Positions 20,360 through 32,599 are shown, numbered from the stretch's first letter. The stretch is DNA of 64,000 bases from Hemibagrus wyckioides (GCF_019097595.1 NC_080717.1:23996876-24060875), one strand, 5' to 3'. Program-made: numbers and translations. The notes: generated from the letters alone by a model not told the origin.

Positions 20360-23300
20360 TATATTGCCAAAAGTATTCGCTCACCCATCCAAATAATCAG
20401 AATCAGGTGTTCCAATCACTTCCATGGCCACAGGTGTATAAAATCAAGCACCTAGGCATGCAGACTGTTTTTACAAACATTTGTGAAAGAATGGGTCGCT
20501 CTCAGGAGCTCAGTGAATTCCAGCGTGGAACTGTGATAGGATGCCACCTGTGCAACAAATCCAGTCGTGAAATTTCCTCGCTCCTAAATATTCCACAGTC
20601 AACTGTCAGCTGTATTATAAGAACGTGGAAGTGTTTGGGAACGACAGCAACTCAGCCACGAAGTGGTAGGTCACGTAAACTGACGGAGCCGGGGCGAGCG
20701 GGGTCAGCGGATGCTGAGGCGCATAGTGCGAAGAGGTCGCCAACTTTCTGCAGAGTCAATCGCTACAGACCTCCAAACTTCATGTGGCCTTCAGATTAGC
20801 TCAAGAACAGTGCGCAGAGAGCTTCATGGAATGGGTTTCCATGGCCGAGCAGCTGCATCCAAGCCATACATCACCAAGTGCAATGCAAAGCGTCGGATGC
20901 AGTGGTGTAAAGCACGCTGCCACTGGACTCTAGAGCAGTGGAGACGCGTTCTCTGGAGTGACGAATCGCGCTTCTCCATCTGGCAATCTGATGGACGAGT
21001 CTGGGTTTGGCGGTTGCCAGGAGAACGGTACTTGTCTGACTGCATTGTGCCAAGTGTAAAGTTTGGTGGAGGGGGGATTATGGTGTGGGGTTGTTTTTCA
21101 GGAGCTGGGCTTGGCCCCTTAGTTCCAGTGAAAGGAACTCTGAATGCTTCAGCATACCAAGACATTTTGGACAATTCCATGCTCCCAACTTTGTGGGAAC
21201 AGTTTGGAGCTGGCCCCTTCCTCTTCCAACATGACTGTGCACCAGTGACCAAAGCAAGGTCCATAAAGACATGGATGACAGAGTCTGGTGTGGATGAACT
21301 TGACTGGCCTGCACAGAGTCCTGACCTCAACCCGATAGAACACCTTTGGGATGAATTAGAGCAGAGACTGAGAGCCAGACCTTCTCGTCCAACATCAGTG
21401 TGTGACCTCACAAATGCGCTTCTGGAAGAATGGTCAAAAATTCCCATAAACACACTCCTAAACCTTGTGGACAGCCTTCCCAGAAGAGTTGAAGCTGTTA
21501 TAGCTGCAAAGGGTGGACCGACGTCATATTGAACCCTATGGATTAGGAATGGGATGTCACTTAAGTTCATATGCGAGTCAAGGCAGGTGAGCGAATACTT
21601 TTGGCAATATAGTGTATATATATATACACTACCAGTCAAAAGTTCAGACACACCTTTTAATGCAATGTTTTTTGTTTAGGGATTTATTTTCTACATTCTA
21701 GAACAATACTGGAGATTTCAAAACTATGAAATAACACACATGGACTTAAGTAATCCATATGTAATGACCACAAAAAACAGTCAGTTGTTATTTTAAGACA
21801 CGAAGGTCAGGGGTTCTGGAATAGTTCTTGCAAGAACAGTATTGTCAAGTGCATTTGCAAAACCCATCAAGCACCATGATGAAACTGGCTCACATGAAGA
21901 CCATCCCAGTAAAGCAAGACCAAAACTGACCTCTGCTGCAGAGGAGAAGTTCATTTAGAGTTACCAGCCTCAGAAATCGCCAATTAACAGCACCTCAGAT
22001 TAGAGCCGTTATGGAGGCTTTACAGAGCATCAGTAGCAGACATATCTCAATATCAACTGTTCAAACGAGATTATTGTATTTTGGCCGCCTTCAGCATTGT
22101 TTTACAATGTAGAAAGAAATAAACATCAGGAAAGACCATTGATTTAGAAGGTGTGTCCAAACTTTTGACTGGTAGTGTGTATACAGTGTATATATATACA
22201 CACACGCGCACACACACAAACACGCATGTGTGCACACACGTACCCATACAGAGGGGGAGGTTCCATTCTGTAGATAACTCTGTGTGTGTGTGTTACAGGT
22301 GGATGGAGACATTCCCTCTCGAGTCAAACAGAACGCTCACGAACTCATCCTGGACTTCATCAGATCCAGACCTCCACTCAAACCTGTGAGTCCCACCCCT
22401 TCACATCTCCAACTCAGTTCAGCTCCATACCACAACATCTCCACACCTCCACCTCTACACAACATGTCCACACCTCCACCTCTACACACTTCTACACCTC
22501 TGCCTCCACATATCCATCCGCATACCTCAATCTTTACACCTTCTTCTCCATGCCTCAACCTCCACCTGCACACAAATTTCCACACCAAAACATCTCAACT
22601 TCTACACATCTCCACATCTTCCTTACTACACTTCCACCATCACACCTTTATCTCTTGTCTCCACACCTTCCCCAGCTTCAGCTCTACACCTACAGCTCCA
22701 CTTCATCATCTCCACACCTCTACACCACCTCCTCCACACCATCTCCTTTACACCATCACCTTTACACCACCACTTCTACACCACCACCTTTACACCATCA
22801 CCATTACACCATCACCTCTACTCCATCACCTTTACACCATCACCTTTACACCATCACCTTTACACCATCACCTCTACTCCATCACCTTTACACCATCGCC
22901 TCTACACTATCACCTTTATACCATCGCCTCTACACCATCACCTCTACACCATCACCTTTACACCGCCACCTCTACACCATCACCTCTACACCATCACCCC
23001 TACACCATCACCTCTACACCATCACCTTTATACCATCGCCTCGACACTATCACTTCTACACCATCACCTTTACACTGCCACCTCTACACCATCACCTCTA
23101 CACCATCACCCCTACCCCATCACCTCTACCCCATCACCTCTACACCACCACCTTTACACCATCACCTCTACACCACCACCTTTACACCATCACCTCTACA
23201 CCATCACCCCTACACCATCACTTCTACACCATCACCTTTACACTGCCACCTCTACACCATCACCCCTACCCCATCACCCCTACACCATCACTTCTACACC

Positions 23301-25198
23301 ATCACCTTTACACCATCACCTTTACACTGCCACCTCTACACCACCACCTTTACACCATCACCTCTACACCATCACCCCTACACCATCACTTCTACACCAT
23401 CACCTCTACACCACCACCTTTACACCATCACCTCTACACCATCACCCCTACCCCATCACCCCTACACCATCACTTCTACACCATCACCTTTACACTGCCA
23501 CCTCTACACCACCACCTTTACACCATCACCTCTACACCATCACATCTACACCATCAATTCTACACCATCACCTTTACATTGCCACCTCTACACCGTCACC
23601 TCTACACCATCATCTCTACCCCATCACCCCTACCCCATCACCTCTACCCCATCACCTCTACACCATCACCTCTACACCATCACCTCTACACCATCACCCC
23701 TACACCATCACCTCTACACCATCACCTTTATACCATCGCCTCGACACTATCACTTCTACACCATCACCTTTACACTGCCACCTCTACACCATCACCTCTA
23801 CACCATCACCCCTACCCCATCACCTCTACCCCATCACCTCTACACCACCACCTTTACACCATCACCTCTACACCATCACCTTTACACTGCCACCTCTACA
23901 CCATCACCTCTACACCATCACCCCTACCCCATCACCTCTACACCATCACCTTTACACTGCCACCTCTACACCACCACCTTTACACCATCACCTCTACACC
24001 ATCACCCCTACCCCATCACCCCTACACCATCACTTCTACACCATCACCTTTACACTGCCACCTCTACACCACCACCTTTACACCATCACCTCTACACCAT
24101 CACCCCTACACCATCACTTCTACACCATCACCTTTACACTGCCACCTCTACACCATCACCTCTACACCATCACCTCTACACCATCACCCCTACCCCATCA
24201 CCTCTACCCCATCACCTCTACACCACCACCTTTACACCATCACCTCTACACCACCACCTTTACACCATCACCTCTACACCATCACCCCTACACCATCACT
24301 TCTACACCATCACCCCTACACCTTCAGCCCTACACCATCACCTCTACACCATCACCTTTACACCATCACATCTACACCATCATCCTTACACCATCACCTC
24401 TACACCATCACCCCTACACCATCACTTCTACACCTTCACCCCTACACCTTCACCTCTACACCACCACCTTTACACCATCACCTTTACACCACTACTTTTA
24501 GCATAGCACAAATTCTAGCAAGAACACTTGTCTCAAACACTAGTATCTGGGACACATCCTTATTTGTGTGTGTGTGTGTAGGTGTCAGAGCGCAGTCTCC
24601 CCCCTCGGCCGCAGGAGCAGCAGTCTCTTCACGATCGTGTGTTAGCCGAAATCCGTCAGGAACACAAACTGCGGCCGGTGGAGAGGCGGAGCTCCAAGAG
24701 ACGTGCGTCAATCACTCCTCCTTTAACCAATCAGCAGTCAGTCAGGCTCCGCCTCCATTCTGTGTGTCCATTAGTGTAGCATGAACCCTGTATGGTGGTG
24801 TGCAGTGGTTGTGTGTGATGTGTGTATGTGATATGTGTGTGTATGATATGTCTGTCTGTGTGTGTGTGCGTGTATGATATATCAGTGTGTGTGTGTGTGT
24901 GTGAGAGAGAGAGATATGTTTGTGTGTTTTCATCGCTCTGTTTGTGTTTCTTGCTCCTCAGCGTTTGGTTCTCTCCCCTGTCTGGCTCACTCCTGTCACT
25001 GTGACCTCAAATCCACTTCCTGTATTGACCTGTCGGTCACAGGAGGTGGGCTTCGCCCGCTGCCTCGACCTCGTGTGCTGCTGAAAGCCCCCACACTTGC
25101 AGAGATGGAGGAGATGAACATGTTTGAGGTATGTGTGTGTTTCAGTGTAACGAGGTAAAAGTGTATGTCAACTCTACACACCATATTTAACTCCTGGA

Positions 25199-25295
<97 letters not shown>

Positions 25296-27799
25296 GATGA
25301 GGACTCTCCTGATGGTGCTGAGTGTGTGGAGAGTATGATGAAGCGTGATCGTTCATTCTCTGAGCACGACCTCGCCGAGCTGCTGCAGAGCGAGGCAGAC
25401 CAGATGAGCGCCTCAGTGTGTGTGCGTGGAGAGAGACCACGCTCATACACACACACTGGAACCACACACACACGCCCACACCGCGGTTAGAGCCAAACAC
25501 ACACACACACACACACACAAACAGGTTCTTTGCCATGAATTCCAATTGGATGGTTTGTATCCCGCTAAATACTGAAGTATTATATGCAGTTCCCTGTTAT
25601 CGCCACAAGGGGGAGACAAAACCTCTGATTTGAAAATTAATTCATTCAGGGAGCAGATAGCAGCCATTTAATTATTAAATCCATTAATCAGATTGTGCGT
25701 TAATTCTCTGGCTCTGCCCTGTCTGCAGCTTCGCTCCCTGTGATTGGCTGGTCTCCTGCATCTCCTGCTTGTCGCTCTCTCAGTGAGGTGGAGGAAGTCA
25801 GTGAAGCATCGGCACCATCCAAAAGCCTCAGTGCTAACCAGTGGATGGTGAGTTCCTACGTGCCCCGCCCCCTTAACACAAATCTGCTAATAAGTAGAAA
25901 GAAGCCACGCCCATTCACATCATCACATCATCACTTCCCTCACACTTCTATTATATCACGCACAATATTCTCTGGCCCCGCCCACTCTCTCTGACTCACT
26001 CAGGAGGAGTTCAGCCACCCGGTGGAGAGTTTGGCATTAACCCTTGAAGAGGTCATTAGCGTGCGCCGTGTACTGGTGAAGGCTGAGATGGAGAAGTTCC
26101 TCCAATGTAAAGAGCTTTATAACAACCTGCGGAAGGGCAAGGTGATCACTCTCACACACACACACACACACACTACAGTATGCAGTTAATATTTGACATG
26201 TGCGTGTGTGTGTTTGTGTGTAGGTGTGCTGCTGCTGTAGGGTGAAGTTCCCCCTGTTTTCTTGGCCTTCTACATGTCTGCTGTGTAAAAGGTCAGTAGG
26301 ATGTTTGATTTCAGTTTCAGTTTTAATCATTATGGTGTGTCTGTTGTGTGCCTAAGATTTATGAATATTTGCATTACATTAATGTAAATATTTATATATA
26401 TTATGATAATTCAGGATGTGCAATATGATCACTTTGTGTTTGGGCAACAAAACACTGAGATTTTATCTACGTGTGTGTGTGCTTGTTTATGCCCTCAGGT
26501 CGGTGTGTGGCTCATGCAGTGCAAAGGTATTTCATCTTTCATATCTCGGCTTTACACACTTCCTGTTTGTTCCATGATGTCAGTGCGTGGATGTAAATGT
26601 GTGTAGTAACAAAATCATGTGATGTGTTTCATGATCAGCGGTTCACTTCACAGCGGGCACTTACACGTACGGTCACTATTTGTGTGTGGGTGTGTTGTGG
26701 ATTTGCCACTGTTTCTGACTCTGTGTGTGTGTGGGCTAGCATGAACTTGAACTTTTCTCTGAACACAACCCCTGTTCTCCCACACTGTTCCTGTCACAGT
26801 TACACATCGTCTAATATGCTAATGGCAACAGAAACTCAAAGGGAAACCGTTAGCATGATGATGATGGCTGTATCCCAAACACTGCTGCGCGACAGATAAA
26901 TGCTGAGGCACATAAAAGCTTGGTTAGAAGTCATTCTTTGCTTTACACTGTTTGGGATGAAGCCTAGATGGCTGACATTGCAGTACTAGCAATAGATGTT
27001 GAAATCTTTAGCTTTTCTCTCTGTTAGCCATGCGGCTGTGTGAGGTGAGGTTCTGGATTAATGCTGATTAATGATTTGTGATTTTCTCAGATGAAAATGC
27101 CGTCTAAGAAGCTAGCTCACATCCCTGTTTACGCCGTGGGCTTCCACAGCAGCCCGAGGAGCCACAGTCAGCGCAGTGACGTCTACAAGTGAGTCGGATC
27201 ATTTAGATAAATTAGCTTATACACACTCTTTTTTACAAACAGCATAAAGACAAGGTGATGTTGGAAACCTGACTGAACCATCCGGGAACAGCAAAATTTG
27301 CCTCAAATGTGATGATGATGATAAATCACTAAGAAAATGCACCATATGGCTAAGAAACCCTCACTTAACTAAGCTAGTGCTAACCTAACTTCTGTAGCGT
27401 CTTCAGTACTGACAGAAGAGACACAAGGGTTAAACTGGAGTTTAGAAACTCAAGTTAGAACATAGCCACATTATATAATAACTCCGGATAACATGTTCAT
27501 GCTTATGCAGCGTATCAACATCAGTCAATGTATAAAGTCGAGTCGTTAAACTGCTTGTTGCTGTGTGTCTCAGGTCTCTGCGCTCATTGTCTCGCCGTGC
27601 CGTGGAAGATGAGTTTCCGTACCTCTACGTTGCAGGCTGCAGTCTGAGAGACGTTTGTGCCGAATGCACCAAGTTTGTCGCCGATGTCGTTTCATCCAGC
27701 CGCCGCAGCCTCGACATCATCAACAACACACCTAAAAGAGAGAAGCTGCGCCCGCGCCCCGCCTCTCATTACATGCCCCCAAGAGGTGGTGTACACTAA
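13708..27799 (+). CDS. spire2: Spire-type actin nucleator 2
   Basis: Nucleates actin filaments on vesicles together with FMN-type formins and links to Rab/myosin V transport. Exons: 13708-13978, 18072-18115, 18195-18578, 19308-19388, 19760-19924, 22299-22385, 24582-24702, 24962-25128, 25296-25485, 25729-25847, 26004-26141, 26224-26291, 26499-26526, 27091-27188, 27574-27799. All junctions are GT/AG and in frame, giving 728 aa. Domains: KIND (about 20-230, opening [20 protein letters not shown], with an acidic loop); four WH2 segments (about 262-279, 293-314, 359-378, 425-438); Spire box (about 544-589, ending NNLRKGK); and a Cys-rich modified FYVE domain (from [13 protein letters not shown] to VCAECTKF). 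I chose the start MARSTSRS because it aligns with the SPIRE2 N-terminus; an in-frame ATG at 13675 would add 11 residues. The domain order and several exon sequences favour SPIRE2 over SPIRE1. Introns are swollen by minisatellites and transposons. Confidence 0.95.
15330..15650. repeat. Degenerate GACA/GACT simple repeat
   Basis: Within spire2 intron 1, a long stretch dominated by imperfect GACAGACA, GACT and GACG words, directly before the 24-bp minisatellite. No coding meaning. Confidence 0.75.
15652..17271. repeat. spire2: 24-bp minisatellite in spire2 intron 1
   Basis: About 65 tandem copies of a 24-bp unit built on TGTATTATGACAAACC plus a variable 8-bp end (variants CCGCCTCC, CCGCATGC, TCCACCTCC and TTGCATGC). 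Because 24 is a multiple of three, long open frames appear on both strands, repeating MTNPASCI on one and EAGFVIIQ on the other. These are artefacts of the repeat. A few 25-bp units (ccttcatcc type) shift the phase. Near 16728-17010 the variants follow a regular three-unit (72-bp) order. Confidence 0.95.
20162..20306. mobile_element. hAT-like terminal sequence forming a palindrome
   Basis: Two arms, about 20221-20245 and 20281-20305, are inverted copies of CAGTGTTGTACAAAGTACGA and enclose a (TA)n core. The left arm continues outward into AAAGGCACACTTGAGTAAAAGTAACC (read on the minus strand, about 20197-20222, given here only as the landmark for that end). CAGTG-starting ends followed by such repeated AGTAAAAGTA words resemble hAT-family transposon termini in fish. 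That assignment is my inference; the palindrome itself is directly visible. Confidence 0.55.
20307..20356. repeat. (TA)n microsatellite
   Basis: An AT run between the hAT-like arm and the left inverted repeat of Tc1 copy 2. Confidence 0.9.
20357..21614 (+). mobile_element. Tc1-like transposon, copy 2 (1258 bp)
   Basis: Same family as copies 1 and 3, in the opposite orientation, inside spire2 intron 5. TA flanks lie at 20355-20356 and 21615-21616. It is exactly 10 bp longer than its 1248-bp siblings because of a 10-bp insertion at about 20690-20699. The inverted repeats match the other copies. Confidence 0.95.
20491..21532 (+). pseudogene. Frameshifted Tc1-like transposase (copy 2)
   Basis: Starts at the same MGRSQEL Met as the other copies. 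It breaks at a 10-bp insertion near 20690, where a CGGGGCGAGC-type duplication follows the RKLTE codons. The remaining frame, from [10 protein letters not shown] at 20711, is open to the end and keeps all three DD34E residues. Like copy 1 it has APVTKA rather than APVHKA after the second Asp. Confidence 0.92.
21627..22177. mobile_element. Deletion derivative of another Tc1-like family
   Basis: About 551 bp with inverted ends CACTACCAGTCAAAAGTT (left) and its complement, ending GGTAGTG at 22177. These differ from the 1248-bp family. The interior keeps a diverged stretch of the transposase N-terminal region (around the 'ctgctgcagaggagaagttc' and 'tcaactgttca' words) but lacks the catalytic half. 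It lies 12 bp from Tc1 copy 2, across a TA run. Confidence 0.8.
22736..24497. repeat. spire2: 14-bp minisatellite in spire2 intron 6
   Basis: Roughly 125 copies of a 14-bp unit such as CTCTACACCATCAC, with point variants (TTTACACCATCACC, CCCTACCCCATCAC, CACTGCCACCTCTA). It is preceded by a looser CCA/CACC-rich lead-in from 22420. The unit is not a multiple of three, but 42 bp is, so every frame reads a 14-residue His/Thr/Pro/Tyr pattern. The translated product has no relation to known proteins. Confidence 0.95.
25200..25293. repeat. Compound (TA)n(TG)n microsatellite
   Basis: A TA run followed by a TG run, ending only a few bases before the AG acceptor of spire2 exon 9 at 25294-25295. The TG run replaces the usual pyrimidine tract. 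Confidence 0.93.
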
Positions 27800-28970
27800 G
27801 GTTATGATTGACTGAGGAAGTGATCAGTGTTGCTTCACTGCTGGGCTGCTCCTTTTTAGACACGCCTCCTGAATCGTTAGCCCTGCCTTGGAGTCAAGTC
27901 ATTGATTTGGACAACTGTATTCCTGCCTTCGCACAGTGACCTTTGACCCTTGTGACACTATGACGTGATGTCTGAGTTGCGGTTCTGAATGCTTGGTGCT
28001 GTTTTGCTGAGCAGATCCTTTAGACACACCCTGTCATGCCGCAGGCTGCAGTCCCCGCCCTCTGAGTCTATGATCATTGTAGCACTAGAATATAGTGTCT
28101 GTGCTCCAGGACCCTTCAGCTTTGTTGAGCAGAACTATTATATGTATAGATGAACGGAGAACCCCGGGTGCAGTCCCCACCTCCTGACCCGAGGTTAGGA
28201 TATACAGTCTGTCTAGATGAGGAACATGGACCTCCATGTTTCTGCTGTTTGGCTCCTTTATAGCCCATCTTACTCCCTAGCCCCGCCCCTTTCGCAACCT
28301 GCTATTTGTTAGTATTGCTCTGCCCACACAAGAACTTGCACCACCATATTCTTGCCTCAGCTTTAGGCCATGATAGAGATGGACATGAAAGAGTGATGGT
28401 TGGAATTCTCCCTTGGACAGGCCCATTTAAGCCACATCCTTGATGTGATATTTATTATTATAAACATCAGCATTTTCCTGCCTGGCCTATTGAGGACACA
28501 CTCTAAATGAGAAACAAAACAGGAAGTGGAAAAACAAGTTTATTGCCTTGATTGTAGCTCGAATGTAGTGTTCACTTCACTGATCAGTCGGACACGCCCT
28601 TCCCAGCACCTCCCTCCTTAGCAGATACGGCCACAAGCCAAATTATATGCTGAAGGGCACGATGAAGTGTGCTATAGAGTGTACTAAAATGCTTGAAGCT
28701 GCTCTGTAGCGCAGGACTGATGTTCTGAAATCACCCGAATGCCGTTTAATCCGTTTATTCTCTTTTATTCTGCTGAAGTGCAATCAGAAAAAAAAATCCT
28801 GCACGGAACCTGAAACTACTGCAGTATGTTAATGAAATCTTCCAAACTCTGACTGGAGTTTATTGCACTATGTAGTGACTGAATGTATCAGGGACTGAAG
28901 CCTGTTTAAGAATGTTAGAGAGACTGTACAGCCTGAAATACTGTAACACCTTCATGATGTCACCTCCAAC
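27800..28970 (+). other. spire2: Probable spire2 3' UTR
   Basis: Non-coding after the TAA. No AATAAA with a good downstream element occurs here. The first convincing poly(A) site is the AATAAA at 31014-31019, followed by GT-rich sequence, which would make a 3.2-kb 3' UTR. Confidence 0.4.
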
Positions 28971-28974
28971 CCTC

Positions 28975-29340
28975 ATCCACCCACTTCAACACCACACCCA
29001 GCACCACTCCTCCACCCACACCAACACCACACCCAGCACCACTCCTCCACCCACACCAACACCACACCCAACACCACTCCTCCACCCACTCCAACACCAC
29101 ACCCAGCACCACTCCTCCACCCACACCAACACTACACCCAACACCACTCCTCCACCCACACCAACACCACACCCAACACCACTCCTCCACCCACCCCAAA
29201 ACCACACCCAACACCACTCCTCCACCCACCCCAACATCACAACTCCACCCACCCCAACACCACTCCTCCACACTACCCCAACACTACACCCAACACCACT
29301 CCCCCACACCACCCCAACACTACACCCAACACCTCACTCA
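28975..29340. repeat. 35-bp CCA-rich minisatellite
   Basis: Ten or so units of about 35 bp (CACCACTCCTCCACCCACAC plus CAACACCACACCCAG), becoming shorter and irregular after 29220. Extremely strand-asymmetric (A/C only on the plus strand). The open frames it creates on both strands are artefacts. Confidence 0.92.
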
Positions 29341-30902
29341 GCACCACCCGAACACAGCATTCTCCATATTAGAGCCATAGATAGAGCCTTGATGACATCC
29401 ATACTGTAAAATGAAAAATTGCCCATAGATGTAATGTGTTCAGAAATAATAATTATTTGTTTGTGTTGGAACATTCAAGTCTAAGAACACTGTTGCTAGG
29501 CAACTGGAAAAAAACAGACACTAAAACCAATCTAGCTAATGATTGAGGCAAAAGATTTGGAAAGCTATCAACATACTGAGTGTCAAGACCAATGACTGGA
29601 TATATGTTTGGATAATATGGCAACATTTACTTCCACTTAATGGAAGTCTCCATCCTGCAAGAACTGGAACCAGACCACGTGCAGTAGATACCGACGGACA
29701 AGCAGTGGGTTTTCCTCTCACCCACACGTTAGCGATACGCATGCCCACGATTCAGCTGAGCCTCTACTTGTTAGCTAGTGGACATTAGTTTATTTAAATG
29801 TAAGTGTAAATGGCTAATGTGAAGTACTGACTAGAAAAAACAGCAGTCAACATTTACATTTAACACAAACTATTTTTAAGAAAACAAATGGCTGCTCATC
29901 ATGATTTTCCTCTAGCGTTACACCCGCAGTAAGGTAACCATCTGAATGGAGACCTTTCTGCTACACTTGTTCGGTTGGTGCAGTTTGTTTAAAAAGGAGA
30001 GACTTATTAACCTTACAAATATATTTCGAGTGTTCCCTTCAAGATTATATAAGATCATACATTCATTAGTAAATTAATGTGAAACTTAGCTAATGTTAAG
30101 TTAGGAGTTAAACTTGTACTTCAACCAGGCCTTAGAACGCCACAGAGATGACATTGCTTCACCTCTGAATCCCTGTCGCAACGTCACTCATATATACAGT
30201 CATTGGTTAGGACTGGAAGGCCACAGGAATGATGAGAACGACACAGAACCATAGGGAACGTCAACATTTACCTCAGACGTGTTGATAAATTCCTAAGAAA
30301 ATGCTCAGTGCAGCTAATTATGTAATAACTGTAATTATGCTTAGCATCGACTGCTAACCCAAGCTTTGCCATAACTGTCACAACTTACACAGAGATTCAC
30401 TGACACTAGCTTAACCTGTTCTACTGTCGCACAAAGAATCATTAGCATTTGTTTTAAAATGACTAGCTTGTTTAGCTAGCTGGCTAAAGTTAGCAGGAGA
30501 ATCATGAGCTAGGTTAGCTAGCCAACTTTTTCTGCACATTTTAGCTAGCCGTGTATTAGATTAGACTGTTCACTAGATTAGATGCGTTGATGAATTAACC
30601 ATCGAGTCACCGACTAAAGTGTCGAATTCAGCTGAACAATGACATCTTTGATTAGCCTGTTAGCTTTAAATGTGTTGTTTTAAAAACAATTTGCCAGTCA
30701 CAGGACCCAGATGGTTTTTATTTAAAATTTTATAAACAAATAATAAAAAAACATTTAAATTCAGATGTTGTTTCTCCACAGAAACTGAGAATTGGTGGTA
30801 TTTGCTACGTTTTGGAATTAGTGTGAGTCTGTGGAGATTCTGTAGTGTGCACTCTGTCTACTATCTTGGGCCCTAATAAGGAGATACTATATGCCTAAAA
30901 CA

Positions 30903-30936
<34 letters not shown>

Positions 30937-31207
30937 GCTGCAGCTGAAATCTCCACTCATGGTCTGATGTCTTTCGCTTTTTTTTTTTTTTTTTGTAAAT
31001 GCTGCATATCTGCAATAAATCAGTTCCAAGCTGTGTGTCTGAGTCGCTGTGTGTCTGTGTGTGTGAGGGAGAGTGTGTGAGGGGTGAAACAGAGGTTACA
31101 CATGTCCTCTGTAAGCATAACCCAGCTGTGTAAAGTGAGCACCAGATTTACAACACCATTAGGTCTGGGTCTGACATAAATATTTATATTTAATAAAGCT
31201 TTGATTT
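29341..31207 (+). other. No further exon; candidate poly(A) site at 31014
   Basis: AT-rich, with no recognised coding exon. It contains a CA run (30899-30935), a T tract (30980-30994) and AATAAA at 31014-31019 followed by TGTGTGTCT-type GT-rich sequence, a plausible end for spire2 transcripts. Confidence 0.45.
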
Positions 31208-31556
31208 GGGCAGCACGGTGGCTTAGTGGTTAGCAGTGGTTAGTGGGCAGCAAGAAGGTCCTGGTTTCGAACAGGCAGGGGGCTTTCTGTGTGGAGTTTG
31301 CATATACTCCCCGTGCCTGCATGGGATTACTCCGGGTACTCTGGTTTCCTCCCACAGTCCAAAAAAACATGCACATCAGGTTGATTGGTAATTCTAAATT
31401 GCCCATAGGAGTGAGTGTCTGTCTATATGTGGCCCTGCGATGGACTGGTGACCTGTCCAGGGTGTACCCCTGCCTTTCGCCCTATGTGCACAGGGATAGG
31501 CTCCAGCAGACCCCCGTGACCCTAATTAGGAATAAGCGAGTATAGAAAATGAATGG
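31208..31556 (+). mobile_element. tRNA-derived SINE
   Basis: Starts GGGCAGCACGGTGGCTTAGT and carries polymerase III promoter-like A box (TGGCTTAGTGG) and B box (GGTTTCGAAC) sequences within its first 75 bp. The body is the 'gtggagtttgcat ... cagtcca' to 'gacctgtccagggtgtaccc' type that is repeated widely in fish. About 350 bp, moderately diverged, with a short local duplication (gtggttagcagtggttag). Confidence 0.75.
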
Positions 31557-31683
31557 AAAGCTTTCATTTTGTTGTGCATTGTGAGTAGTGAGAGTGGTTG
31601 CTGTAGCGGTGATGCATTTAGTTAAACTTCACCTAAACGTTTCAGAAATGTGCACAGCAAGACATGTCTCAATGAGAAGAAAC

Positions 31684-31912
31684 GGAAGGCTTTATTTGTC
31701 ACATGTACATTACAGCGTAGTGACATTCTTTTCTTCACATATACCTGCTGAGGACGCCGAGGTATAAAGGCTTGCTTTAAGATTTCATACATAGAAGAAA
31801 GAAAAAACAGTACAAAAATATCAGGCCTGGAATACGCAGAGAACGTTTCAGAATGTGAAACACCTAGATGGATCTGGTAAAAGACATTCCACAAGGGGGC
31901 GATAAGGGCACT
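31684..31912 (-). mobile_element. SINE/LINE tail relic
   Basis: Shares a 'ctttatttgtcacat(g/a)tacattacagc' type segment with the minus-strand SINE at 60097-60310, then diverges. No coding content. Confidence 0.5.
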
Positions 31913-32599
31913 CTAGTGCAGACAGCTACAGCGGTAATAGCACAGGTTTATCTCACCAACACTAGCTAACTTGGTTATTAGAATTGCTACATATGTATCT
32001 TAACTATCATAAACTAATCAACTGCAATAACACTAAAATAGTTCTCACTCTTTTTGTAGGTTTTTATCGATCACTTCTCTTCAGCGTGGTTGTGCAGAGC
32101 GCTTACTAAACACACCAGGGTTTACTTTCTGAGCAGACAGACATGTGGGCGGGGCCAAAGTGCACTTATTTGAGGGCGTGCCTATAATATGACTGACAGG
32201 CCTATGTAAACACAGCCAACCACTTCACATGGTTTTTCTTGTTTTGTTTTTTTAAATATATTTTATATGTTTGAAGTGCAAAATAACAAGTGACTACTAC
32301 ATCTTTAATAGAAACACTTAGTTGTCAGTCAGTATAGCCAATATAATGTTTGTAGAGTTACATCACTTTTAGCCAGTAGTACCCAAATGAATGGGCCATT
32401 TCGATTGGCCAGACTCGTTCCTCCAGCCATACTGTATTTTGATTTTTAGCATCCCCACACAGTGCTTTCCTAAACGCCGCTACATGTTCTTATTAACATT
32501 TTACTTCATTTTCAATTCATGTTTATATTTTGTAATAATTATTAAATTTTTATTAATACATTACCTTATTTCAACATAAAAACAATTCACTATAAGGTT

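Noticed and set aside
22284..24784. Two long His/Thr/Pro frames of 740 and 832 residues
   Set aside because: They read through a 14-bp intronic minisatellite. Only the exon 6 and exon 7 parts are real spire2. The open frame is kept as a finding but not as a gene.
28912..29409. Thr/Pro/His-rich frame and Gly/Val/Trp-rich frames on the other strand
   Set aside because: Produced by the 35-bp CCA-rich minisatellite.
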